Shown here: piece by piece, positions 1 to 5,152 of the stretch | How the letters are laid out: the number at the start of each line of letters is the position of its first letter | How positions within the stretch are numbered: position 1 is the stretch's first letter | Assembly (NCBI GenBank): GCA_017959525.1 | Contig: JAGDAL010000235.1 | Span: forward strand, 1-5,152 | Length of the DNA: 5,152 nt | Reading direction: 5' to 3' | DNA from: Lachnospiraceae bacterium | GTDB taxonomy: Bacteria > Bacillota > Clostridia > Lachnospirales > Lachnospiraceae | Translations under genes and position numbers: made by a program | Notes under the pieces: model-generated | Told to the model about the DNA's origin: nothing | Seen by the model: only the letters and a program-made list of their open reading frames with translations | Databases searched by the model: none

Positions 1-424
1 CAAGACCTTCAAACAGGAGATGGCCAAGGAATTTGCGGAATATGATGAGCTGATTCTGTTGTGTGGTCATTACGAAGGCGTGGACGAGCGCGTTTTGGAA
101 GAGATTGTAACCCATGAGGTGTCCATCGGAGATTATGTATTAACCGGTGGAGAGTTACCGGCGATGGTGGTGATTGATACCATTTCCCGTCTGGTACCCG
201 GGGTGTTACATAATGATGATTCCGCCAATACGGAGTCATTTGAGAATGGACTGTTGGAGTACCCGCAGTATTCCAGACCGGAAGTCTGGAACGACAAGGC
301 AGTTCCGTCCATTCTGTTGTCCGGAGACCATGCCAAGGTGGATGCTTGGAGACTGGAACAGTCCATTGAGCGCACCAAGGTGAAGCGACCGGATTTGTAT
401 CAGGAATTTATTGACAAACAGTGA
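1..424 (+). CDS. trmD: tRNA (guanine-N1-)-methyltransferase TrmD, C-terminal part (5' end outside window)
   Basis: TrmD methylates N1 of G37 next to the anticodon of certain tRNAs, using S-adenosylmethionine, and so prevents +1 frameshifting. The reading frame is already open at base 2 and gives 140 residues, against about 240 for the whole enzyme, so roughly the first 100 residues lie upstream of the window. The SPOUT trefoil-knot signature is plain: LCGHYEGVDERV (nt 71-106), then SIGDYVLTGGELPAM (122-166) and SRLVPGVL (185-208), followed by the linker and LLEYPQYSRPEVW (251-289) and LLSGDHAKVDAWR (314-352), which belong to the C-terminal tRNA-binding domain. The stop is TGA at 422-424. The ATG at 20 is internal, not the start. 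In Firmicutes trmD normally follows rimM and precedes rplS, as here. One oddity is that the residue I align with the catalytic Asp of E. coli (Asp169, recalled numbering) is Glu (TESF, codon at 233-235). Identification is secure. Confidence 0.97.
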   Translation, partial: KTFKQEMAKEFAEYDELILLCGHYEGVDERVLEEIVTHEVSIGDYVLTGGELPAMVVIDTISRLVPGVLHNDDSANTESFENGLLEYPQYSRPEVWNDKAVPSILLSGDHAKVDAWRLEQSIERTKVKRPDLYQEFIDKQ

Positions 425-439
425 ATTCCATGATACACT
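411..439 (+). promoter_or_regulatory. Candidate sigma-A promoter for rplS, overlapping the trmD stop
   Basis: A perfect -35 hexamer TTGACA (411-416) is followed by a 17-bp spacer and TACACT (434-439), which matches 4 of 6 consensus -10 bases. The TG at 431-432 sits one base before the -10, as in an extended -10 element. The predicted start is near 445-447, just before the folded leader. This would let rplS be expressed independently of trmD. It is seen in sequence but untested. Confidence 0.6.
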
Positions 440-462
440 TTATGACGTTGTTGACAAGAAGC

Positions 463-496
463 GATGGTCCTCTGGTGCAGATGCATTAAGAACATC
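463..496 (+). promoter_or_regulatory. Putative L19 (rplS) mRNA leader, likely autoregulatory RNA structure
   Basis: The segment folds into a hairpin with an internal loop. The outer arm GATG (463-466) pairs with CATC (493-496), with further pairs through GTCCT against AAGAA. The inner stem GGTGC (474-478) pairs with GCATT (483-487), two of the pairs being G-U, and closes a 4-base loop AGAT. It lies 20 nt before the rplS start and just after the candidate promoter. A putative L19 leader family upstream of rplS is described in low-GC Gram-positive bacteria; position and shape fit it. I matched this from memory and could not run a covariance model. Confidence 0.5.
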
Positions 497-516
497 AAAG
501 AGAAAAGGAGAACACA

Positions 517-864
517 ATGAATAACGAAATTATTAAGAAAATTGAAGCAGAGCAGTTAAAGTCTGATATCGCTGAGTTCCACGTAGGAGATACCGTTCGT
601 GTATCTGCTAAGATCAAAGAGGGTAACCGTGAGCGTATCCAGGTATTCGAAGGTACCGTATTGAAGCGTCAGGGCGGAAGCAACCGTGAGACTTTCACCG
701 TTCGTAAGCTTTCTAACGGCGTAGGCGTTGAGAAGACTTGGCCATTACACAGCCCTAACGTAGAGAAGATCGAAGTTGTTCGTAAGGGTAAGGTTCGTAG
801 AGCTAAGTTGAACTACTTAAGAGATCGTATTGGTAAGAAGGCTAAGGTTAAGGAGTCCATCTAA
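517..864 (+). CDS. rplS: 50S ribosomal protein L19
   Basis: L19 is a structural protein of the large subunit located near the interface with the 30S subunit. The 115-residue product has the usual family length and sequence: [20 protein letters not shown] (residues 21-40), [11 protein letters not shown] (44-54), then a [22 protein letters not shown] block (58-79) and [19 protein letters not shown] (86-104), with a Lys-rich tail. TWPLHSP carries Trp where many bacteria have Phe. The start ATG is preceded by AAAGGAG (504-510) with 6-nt spacing, a strong ribosome binding site. Codon use is noticeably narrower (frequent CGT, GTA, AAG) than in the following genes, as expected for a highly expressed ribosomal protein. 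The gene probably forms its own short transcript: promoter at 411-439, leader at 463-496, terminator at 885-919, with some read-through from trmD possible. Confidence 0.98.
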   Translation: MNNEIIKKIEAEQLKSDIAEFHVGDTVRVSAKIKEGNRERIQVFEGTVLKRQGGSNRETFTVRKLSNGVGVEKTWPLHSPNVEKIEVVRKGKVRRAKLNYLRDRIGKKAKVKESI

Positions 865-884
865 TCCAATCGTAACGATGAATG

Positions 885-919
885 AAGGAGAACAACCACG
901 GTGTGGTTGTTCTTTTTTT
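885..919 (+). terminator. Intrinsic (Rho-independent) terminator after rplS
   Basis: A perfect 11-bp stem, AGAACAACCAC (889-899) with GTGGTTGTTCT (903-913), encloses a 3-base loop GGT and runs straight into a run of seven T (913-919). The A/G bases at 885-888 can extend the stem into the T-run. It lies 21 nt after the rplS stop and separates the L19 transcript from the lepB1-rbgA unit. Confidence 0.92.
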
Positions 920-943
920 GCTTTTATTGTACACTAATATAGT
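915..943 (+). promoter_or_regulatory. Possible promoter for the lepB1-rbgA-lepB2-rnhB unit
   Basis: TATAGT (938-943) matches 5 of 6 bases of the -10 consensus and sits 38 nt before lepB1, directly after the terminator, where a new promoter is needed. The -35 region falls in the terminator T-run (TTTTTG at 915-920) and is a poor match, so the promoter would be weak, activator-dependent or mis-assigned. The predicted start is near 950. Confidence 0.4.
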
Positions 944-945
944 GT
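931..945. repeat. 15-bp inverted repeat overlapping the candidate lepB1 promoter
   Basis: ACACTA (931-936) and TAGTGT (940-945) are perfect inverted arms around the 3-base centre ATA. The repeat covers the candidate -10 TATAGT (938-943). It could be an operator half-site pair or chance symmetry of an AT-rich promoter. No poly-T follows, so it is not a terminator. Confidence 0.45.
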
Positions 946-980
946 GAGAAAGTCCGTGAATAGGGCGTTGAGACGGGAAT

Positions 981-1616
981 ATGATGAGACGTAGACGTAA
1001 GAAGAATAAACTGGATATACGAAAGATTTTACCCCAAATAAGGAAGCCGGATGGATTGAATTTCCGACGGAGAAGACATCGCATTGACCCGGTGGTGATT
1101 CAGCGATTCGGAATCTTCATGGCAGAAGTGATTGCCGTAGTTTTCCTGGCATATTTGCTGGTGATTACCTTCGGTATGCGCATCTCCAGTTCCGGAGAAT
1201 CCATGGAGAAGACCATAATGGCCGGGGATGAAGTCCTGTTGGATAAGTTGACTTACCGTATTCGTAAGCCGCGTGCCAATGATGTGGTTGCGTTCCTGCC
1301 GGAGGGCAATCTGAATGCGAAGTATTCCATTAAGCGCGTCATCGGTGTGCCGGGAGATCAGATTGTCATCTCCGCCGGCAAGATTTACGTGAACGGAGAA
1401 GTCTATAACGACATTTTGGTGCGTGACACCATCCAGGAGCCGGGCTTAGCAGCCAACGAGATAACCCTTGGTGAGGATGAGTACTTCGTCTTAGGTGATA
1501 ACCGCAATAACTCTGAGGACAGCCGTTACGCAACCATCGGAAATATCTCTTCCGAAGATATTGTCGGTAAGGTCTGGTGGGATGCCACCTGGTCGAATTT
1601 TGGATTAGTGAATTAG
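981..1616 (+). CDS. lepB: Type I signal peptidase, paralog 1 (very basic cytoplasmic tail)
   Basis: This membrane-bound serine protease removes signal peptides from exported pre-proteins on the outer face of the membrane, using a Ser/Lys dyad. In the 211-residue product a highly basic N-terminus (residues 1-44, net charge about +14, with RRRR at 3-6 and 29-32) precedes one membrane helix (about 46-64). Then come the catalytic Ser74 in SGESMEKT, the DKLTYRIRKPRANDVVAF region, catalytic Lys118 in SIKRVIGVPGD, and the box GDNRNNSEDSR (172-182). This is the one-helix Gram-positive form. The C-terminus WWDATWSNFGLVN is unusual in its tryptophans. The start is ATG at 981 or 984: GGGA (975-978) is better spaced for 984, and an in-frame stop at 969-971 rules out extension. 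It precedes rbgA by 11 nt. A paralog lies on the other side of rbgA. Confidence 0.95.
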   Translation: MMRRRRKKNKLDIRKILPQIRKPDGLNFRRRRHRIDPVVIQRFGIFMAEVIAVVFLAYLLVITFGMRISSSGESMEKTIMAGDEVLLDKLTYRIRKPRANDVVAFLPEGNLNAKYSIKRVIGVPGDQIVISAGKIYVNGEVYNDILVRDTIQEPGLAANEITLGEDEYFVLGDNRNNSEDSRYATIGNISSEDIVGKVWWDATWSNFGLVN

Positions 1617-1627
1617 TGAGGTAGAAC

Positions 1628-2479
1628 ATGGAAATACAGTGGTACCCGGGGCATATGACCAAAGCGGTACGCCAGATGCAGGAGGACATGAAGCTCATCG
1701 ATTTGGTGATTGAGCTGGTAGATGCCCGTTGCCCATTGGCAAGCCGCAATCCGGATATTGATAAGTTAGCACAGGGCAAGGCCAGACTGATGATTCTAAA
1801 CAAGTGTGATCTTGCGGATGAGAGTACCACCCGTGCATGGAAGAAGTACTTCGAGGCACAGGGGATTTATGTGGCAATGATTGATGCCAGAGAGCGCAAG
1901 AACGTGCGCAGTGTGGATCCGATTATTGAAGAGGCCTGTAAGGCGAAGCGGGAGCGGGATGCCAGACGCGGTATCAAGAACCGTCCGATTCGTGCCATGG
2001 TAGCCGGCATTCCGAATATCGGCAAGTCCACCTTCATTAACTCTTATGCAGGTAAGGCTTCTGCCAAGACCGGTAACCGTCCGGGTGTGACGAAGGGGAA
2101 GCAGTGGATTCGCTTAGGCAAGAACTTAGAGCTATTGGATACGCCGGGTATTTTATGGCCGAAGTTCGAAGATCCAATGGTTGGTATCTTACTGGCCAGC
2201 ATCGGTTCTGTACGTGACGAGATCCTTGGTTTGGAGGAATTGTCCATGGAACTGATTACGGTTCTGTTGCAGCGGTATCCGGGGATTTTATCCGAGAAGT
2301 ATCAGGTGGATGAATCAAAGAAACCTGCCGAAATATTAGGTGAGATCTCATCTTATAAGAATTGCATCAAAGCCGGCGGCGAGCTGGATTATGAGCGTGG
2401 CGCCAAGTTATTCTTGGACGACTTCCGCTCCGGCAAAATCGGCCGCAGATCATTACAATCACCGGAATCGGTAGAATGA
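1628..2479 (+). CDS. rbgA: Ribosome biogenesis GTPase RbgA (YlqF)
   Basis: RbgA is a circularly permuted GTPase that acts late in 50S subunit assembly, promoting incorporation of late ribosomal proteins such as L16; it is essential in Bacillus subtilis. The 283-residue product begins with the family's MEIQWYPGHMTKA and has the motifs in permuted order: DARCP (32-36), G4 NKCD (58-61), G1 GIPNIGKST (127-135), the G2 region around Thr155 (RPGVTKG) and G3 DTPG (171-174), followed by ILWPKFED. The helical C-terminal domain ends in GKIGRRSLQSP (269-279). GAGGT (1618-1622) precedes the ATG by 5 nt, and the gap from lepB1 is 11 nt. The TGA stop overlaps an alternative ATG of the next gene (ATGA at 2476-2479). 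Length and motifs are complete and no defect is visible. Confidence 0.97.
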   Translation: MEIQWYPGHMTKAVRQMQEDMKLIDLVIELVDARCPLASRNPDIDKLAQGKARLMILNKCDLADESTTRAWKKYFEAQGIYVAMIDARERKNVRSVDPIIEEACKAKRERDARRGIKNRPIRAMVAGIPNIGKSTFINSYAGKASAKTGNRPGVTKGKQWIRLGKNLELLDTPGILWPKFEDPMVGILLASIGSVRDEILGLEELSMELITVLLQRYPGILSEKYQVDESKKPAEILGEISSYKNCIKAGGELDYERGAKLFLDDFRSGKIGRRSLQSPESVE

Positions 2480-2484
2480 AGGGA
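2479..2484 (+). promoter_or_regulatory. Ribosome binding site AAGGGA deciding the lepB2 start
   Basis: AAGGGA lies 6 nt before the ATG at 2491. The earlier in-frame ATG at 2476, which overlaps the rbgA stop, has no comparable site in front of it. This favours a 200-residue product starting MASEKTR over the 205-residue alternative, although coupling through the ATGA overlap cannot be excluded. Confidence 0.6.
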
Positions 2485-2490
2485 CAATTC

Positions 2491-3093
2491 ATGGCATCAG
2501 AAAAAACAAGAATCAGAGAAGAGTTCGCAGAAGAATTGGAAGAAGAGAGACCATTGACCAAGGAAGAGTTAAGACATGAAATCATCAGTACGGTTCTGTA
2601 CTTGTTGGTGGTTTTTGTTTTGATCTTTTTGTTCATTCATTATGTGGGACAGCGTACCGTTGTCAGCGGTTCTTCGATGGAGAATACCTTAAGCAACGGC
2701 GACAATTTAATTATCGACAAAATCAGTTATCGTTTCCGTGATCCGGAGCGATTTGAAGTAGTGGTGTTTCCGTACAAGTTAGATGAGAAAACCTTCTTCA
2801 TCAAGCGTGTCATCGGTTTACCGGGAGAGACGGTTTACATTGATGCGAAGGGCACCATTTTTATCAACGGTAAGGCATTGGAAGAGAGCTATGGTCGTGA
2901 GGTCATTGTAAATCCGGGTCTTGCAGGCAATGAGATTACCTTAGGCGAGGATGAGTACTTCGTCTTAGGAGATAATCGTAACAACAGTGAAGACAGTCGT
3001 TTCGACGATGTCGGCAATATCAAGCGTTCCGACTTGATTGGTCGTGCGTGGGTAAGAATCTATCCGTTCCAGGAAATGGGCGCAGTCAACTAA
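2491..3093 (+). CDS. lepB: Type I signal peptidase, paralog 2 (acidic cytoplasmic tail)
   Basis: This is a second Ser/Lys signal peptidase with the same role as the first: cleaving signal peptides from secreted proteins. Numbered from the ATG at 2491 it has 200 residues: an acidic N-terminus (1-30, net charge about -5, EEFAEELEEER), one membrane helix (about 31-50), catalytic Ser62 in SGSSMENT, catalytic Lys105 in FIKRVIGLPGE, and the GDNRNNSEDSR box (160-170). The end, AWVRIYPFQEMG, is the usual family finish, unlike that of paralog 1. All catalytic features are intact, so both copies should be active. Residues 142-170 match paralog 1 at 28 of 29 positions, while tails and membrane segments are unrelated. 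It lies 11 nt after rbgA and 15 nt before rnhB, apparently in one operon. The alternative start at 2476 adds five residues (MKGQF). Confidence 0.95.
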   Translation: MASEKTRIREEFAEELEEERPLTKEELRHEIISTVLYLLVVFVLIFLFIHYVGQRTVVSGSSMENTLSNGDNLIIDKISYRFRDPERFEVVVFPYKLDEKTFFIKRVIGLPGETVYIDAKGTIFINGKALEESYGREVIVNPGLAGNEITLGEDEYFVLGDNRNNSEDSRFDDVGNIKRSDLIGRAWVRIYPFQEMGAVN

Positions 3094-3108
3094 CAAAGGC
3101 AGGATGGT

Positions 3109-3897
3109 ATGGCAGAGAAGAAAATCGGCGAAATCAGTGCGGAGTTAAAATCCTTAGATATCAGCGAGTATGCGGGATTTATTGAGTGCTACCGCGGGGA
3201 TGAACGTCCGGGCGTACAGAAGATTGTAACCAAAGCGGAGCATGCGGTACAGAAGCTCTATGACGAGATGGACCGCATGGAAGCTTTGAAAAAATATGAG
3301 CGAGGATATTGGGCACAGGGCATGTGTCATGTGTGTGGGATTGATGAGGCCGGAAGAGGCCCTCTGGCCGGACCGGTGGTTGCAGGTGCTGTTGTTTTTG
3401 CACCGGATTGCGATATCCTCTATATCAACGATTCCAAGAAGCTCTCAGCGAAGAAGCGCGAGGAATTGTATGACGAGATTATGGACAAGGCGTTAGCGGT
3501 AGGCGTTGGAATTGCCTCCGCCGAGCGTATTGATGAGATTAATATTCTTCAGGCAACCTACGAAGCTATGCGTATGGCTATTGGCAAGTTGGGAGACTAT
3601 GGGGTGGAACCGGATGTGCTTTTGAATGATGCAGTAACCATTCCGGGGGTAGAAGTACCGCAGGTTCCGATTATTAAGGGCGATGCCAAGAGCTTCTCTA
3701 TTGGTGCAGCCAGCATCATTGCCAAGGTTACCAGGGATCGAATGATGGTTGCTTATGATGAATTGTATCCGCAGTATGGTTTTGCCGGACACAAAGGATA
3801 TGGAACCAAGGAACACTATGAAGCACTGCGTCAGTATGGGATGACCCCGATTCATCGTCGCAGCTTTTTAGAAAGTATGGAAGAGGCGTACAAATAA
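3109..3897 (+). CDS. rnhB: Ribonuclease HII
   Basis: RNase HII cleaves the RNA strand of RNA-DNA hybrids and nicks at single ribonucleotides misincorporated into DNA, which starts ribonucleotide excision repair. The 262-residue product has an N-terminal extension of about 75 residues (with DERPGVQKIV at 31-40), as in other Firmicute RnhB proteins, then the catalytic core: CGIDEAGRGPLAGPVVAGAV (76-95; Asp79 and Glu80), NDSKKLS (107-113), LLNDAVTIPG (171-180; Asp174), GDAKSFSIGAASIIAKVTRDR (191-211; Asp210) and YGFAGHKGYGTKEH (223-236). Thus all four acidic active-site residues of the DEDD set are present by motif. AGGA (3101-3104) precedes the ATG by 4 nt. The TAA stop shares its last base with the next gene's ATG, suggesting translational coupling. 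No anomaly is seen. Confidence 0.97.
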   Translation: MAEKKIGEISAELKSLDISEYAGFIECYRGDERPGVQKIVTKAEHAVQKLYDEMDRMEALKKYERGYWAQGMCHVCGIDEAGRGPLAGPVVAGAVVFAPDCDILYINDSKKLSAKKREELYDEIMDKALAVGVGIASAERIDEINILQATYEAMRMAIGKLGDYGVEPDVLLNDAVTIPGVEVPQVPIIKGDAKSFSIGAASIIAKVTRDRMMVAYDELYPQYGFAGHKGYGTKEHYEALRQYGMTPIHRRSFLESMEEAYK

Positions 3898-5152
3898 TGT
3901 CCATGCAGATTTCAGATCTTGTAAATCAATATCAGAACTCTCTTGCGGCGGGAAGTGAGATTTCCACCAAGACCAAGGGAGTAGAGCAGTTGGTTTCCAC
4001 GGTCTCTACCTTGAAGGAGGGACAGGTCTTCGAGGGCACGGTGAATTCCATTAAGAACGGCACCGTCATCTTAGGCCTTAGTAGCGGGCAGAATATCACC
4101 GCTCGCTTAGACAAAGGAATCCAGCTTTTACAGGGTCAGTCTGTGTTTTTTCAGGTCAAATCCAACGAAGGCGGATTGGTACAGATCAAGCCGATTTCTA
4201 CCGGGTTTACCAACAATCCGACGCTGCTTACCGCACTGGATGCAGCGAGTCTTCCGGTGAATGAGAAGACACTGAATATGGTGAATGCCATGATGAAAGA
4301 GCAGATGCCAATCGATGCCAAGAGCGTGGCAGATATGTCCCGCCAGGTGATTATGCATCCCAATGCGGATGTGGGCACGGTGGTGTCCCTAAATAAGCTT
4401 GGCATTCCGGTGACGGATGGCATGGCAGCGCAGTTTGAGAATTATCGCAACAGTGAAGGTGCGATTCTAAAGACGGTGGATGATCTGGCCATGGAGATTC
4501 CGGTTCTGTTGGATGGAGAAGATGTGACCAAAGATATGGTCTTATCCTTCCAGAAGGAGCTGGTAAATAACGTCTTCCAGGAGAAGCAGGATGTGGTCAT
4601 GACCCAGGCCGGGTTACAGACCATCCCGAATGCGACCGAGGGTGAGGCGGCTTCTTCACCTGCTATGGTAACGCCACAGAATCCGGAGGCACAGGCCACT
4701 AGCTTCGTGGGTACCCAGGCGGAGTCCTTAATGGAACGGATGCAGGGTGCAACCGGAACAAGTGCCGGCACGGAGCAGGTTGCCTATGAGATTATGATTG
4801 AAGGCGAAGATGCGATTCCGGAAGAAGTGGCAAAAAGCGATGCCTTTGGCAAGCTGGTGGCCGAGCTGGAAGAGAATCGCTTTGATAAGGGCAGCATTGG
4901 TAATGCCCTAAATCCGAAGGCATATCAGGAACTTTCTGAGATGGTGCGCCAGTGGCCGTCCTTTTCCGAGATGAATAAAGAGAGCTTTGATGCGACCGGT
5001 CGCTTGAAGATGCAACTTCCGGTGGAAGATCTGCTCAAGCAGGTTACGGACTACATGGAGAAAAATACGGCCATGACTAAGGCGGATGTTATGAGATTCA
5101 TCAAGTCCGATGCATTCCGCGGCCTGACCAAAGAACTCTTTGCAAAAGAGTG
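3897..5152 (+). CDS. FliK/YlqG-like flagellar hook-length-control-type protein, N-terminal part (runs off right edge)
   Basis: The frame opens at ATG 3897 (the A is the last base of the rnhB stop) and stays open to the window end: 418 residues, no stop. GGAAGAGG (3879-3886) precedes the start by 10 nt, inside rnhB. Residues 40-100 look like a small beta-barrel (LKEGQVFEGTV, SIKNGTVILGL, GQSVFFQVKS). Residues 110-200 hold two helical units opening LPVNEKTLNMV (119-129) and IPVTDGM (170-176). Residues 240-295 are a low-complexity Ala/Thr/Pro/Gln linker. Residues 313-324 and 403-414 are an imperfect repeat, KSDAFxxLxxEL. There is no signal peptide or membrane helix, as in cytosolic or secreted FliK-type proteins. 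In Bacillus subtilis the gene after rnhB is ylqG, a FliK-like gene of unclear role, followed by the FlhB-like ylqH; position and architecture fit. Function is inferred, not proven. Confidence 0.75.
   Translation, partial: MSMQISDLVNQYQNSLAAGSEISTKTKGVEQLVSTVSTLKEGQVFEGTVNSIKNGTVILGLSSGQNITARLDKGIQLLQGQSVFFQVKSNEGGLVQIKPISTGFTNNPTLLTALDAASLPVNEKTLNMVNAMMKEQMPIDAKSVADMSRQVIMHPNADVGTVVSLNKLGIPVTDGMAAQFENYRNSEGAILKTVDDLAMEIPVLLDGEDVTKDMVLSFQKELVNNVFQEKQDVVMTQAGLQTIPNATEGEAASSPAMVTPQNPEAQATSFVGTQAESLMERMQGATGTSAGTEQVAYEIMIEGEDAIPEEVAKSDAFGKLVAELEENRFDKGSIGNALNPKAYQELSEMVRQWPSFSEMNKESFDATGRLKMQLPVEDLLKQVTDYMEKNTAMTKADVMRFIKSDAFRGLTKELFAKE
4833..5138 (+). repeat. Two-copy protein repeat (KSDAFxxLxxEL) coded in the FliK-like gene
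   Basis: Copies lie at 4833-4868 (residues 313-324) and 5103-5138 (residues 403-414), 90 residues apart, with 8 of 12 residues identical. The DNA of the two copies differs at many positions, so this is an old protein-level module rather than a recent DNA duplication. More copies may lie beyond the window edge. Confidence 0.5.

Noticed and set aside
451..479. A second TTGACA (451-456) as the -35 of another rplS promoter
   Set aside because: The position 17 bp downstream is GGTGCA, which is not a -10 sequence, and no shift of one or two bases improves it.
430..489. A 19-codon open frame starting MIHFMTLL between trmD and rplS, a possible leader peptide
   Set aside because: It has no ribosome binding site in front, overlaps the -10 and the folded leader, and shows no run of regulatory codons. 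The predicted transcript would start after its first ATG.
1576..1589. GC-rich hairpin GGTGG-GATG-CCACC near the end of lepB1, a possible terminator
   Set aside because: The stem is only 5 bp, it lies inside coding sequence, and no T-run follows directly.
1366..1830. Long minus-strand open frame of 154 codons across lepB1 and rbgA
   Set aside because: It is antisense to two clear conserved genes, has odd composition and no recognisable motif, and is a shadow of their codon bias.
3325..3338. Cys-x-x-Cys (residues 73-76) before the RNase HII core as a metal site
   Set aside because: There is only one pair, with no second Cys or His pair nearby. A Cys directly before GIDEAGRG is common in this family.
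4128..4771. Several minus-strand open frames opposite the FliK-like gene
   Set aside because: The plus-strand frame is continuous for 418 codons with a sensible protein pattern and an operon start. The minus frames have no ribosome binding sites or recognisable features.
1..5152. A new defence, mobile or other undescribed multi-gene system
   Set aside because: Every gene on the strand belongs to a known family in a conserved order. There are no integrases, direct repeats, tRNA ends or composition breaks to suggest an inserted island.

Overview
The window reads as a low-to-intermediate-GC Firmicute chromosome, most likely a clostridium of the Lachnospiraceae type. The reasons are the conserved order trmD-rplS-(lepB)-rbgA-rnhB, AGGAG-type ribosome binding sites, an RNase HII with the long N-terminal extension usual in Firmicutes, and close protein resemblance to clostridial L19 and TrmD. 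I cannot name the species. All genes lie on the + strand and are tightly packed. I see no tRNA, rRNA, CRISPR array, insertion sequence or phage gene.

Layout: 1-424 is the 3' part of trmD (tRNA m1G37 methyltransferase). Positions 411-516 hold a likely promoter inside the end of trmD, then a folded 5' leader of the L19 autoregulatory type, then rplS (517-864). A strong intrinsic terminator (885-919) ends the rplS transcript. A short spacer (920-980) carries a candidate -10 element inside a 15-bp inverted repeat. It probably starts a second transcription unit: lepB1 (981-1616), rbgA (1628-2479), lepB2 (2491-3093), rnhB (3109-3897) and a large FliK/YlqG-like gene (3897 to beyond the right edge). 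The gaps in this unit are 11, 11 and 15 nt, and the last junction is a 1-nt stop/start overlap, so it looks co-transcribed.

Functionally this is the widespread Firmicute translation and growth cluster: tRNA modification (TrmD), a ribosomal protein (L19), 50S assembly (RbgA), protein export (two type I signal peptidases) and removal of RNA from DNA (RNase HII). It ends in a flagellar-type gene, which parallels ylqG behind rnhB in Bacillus subtilis. The least ordinary points are the two signal peptidase paralogs flanking rbgA, which have oppositely charged cytoplasmic tails but a nearly identical catalytic block; the promoter plus leader for rplS; and the repeat structure of the FliK-like protein. 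I found no convincing sign of a wholly new system; most of the window is conserved housekeeping DNA.
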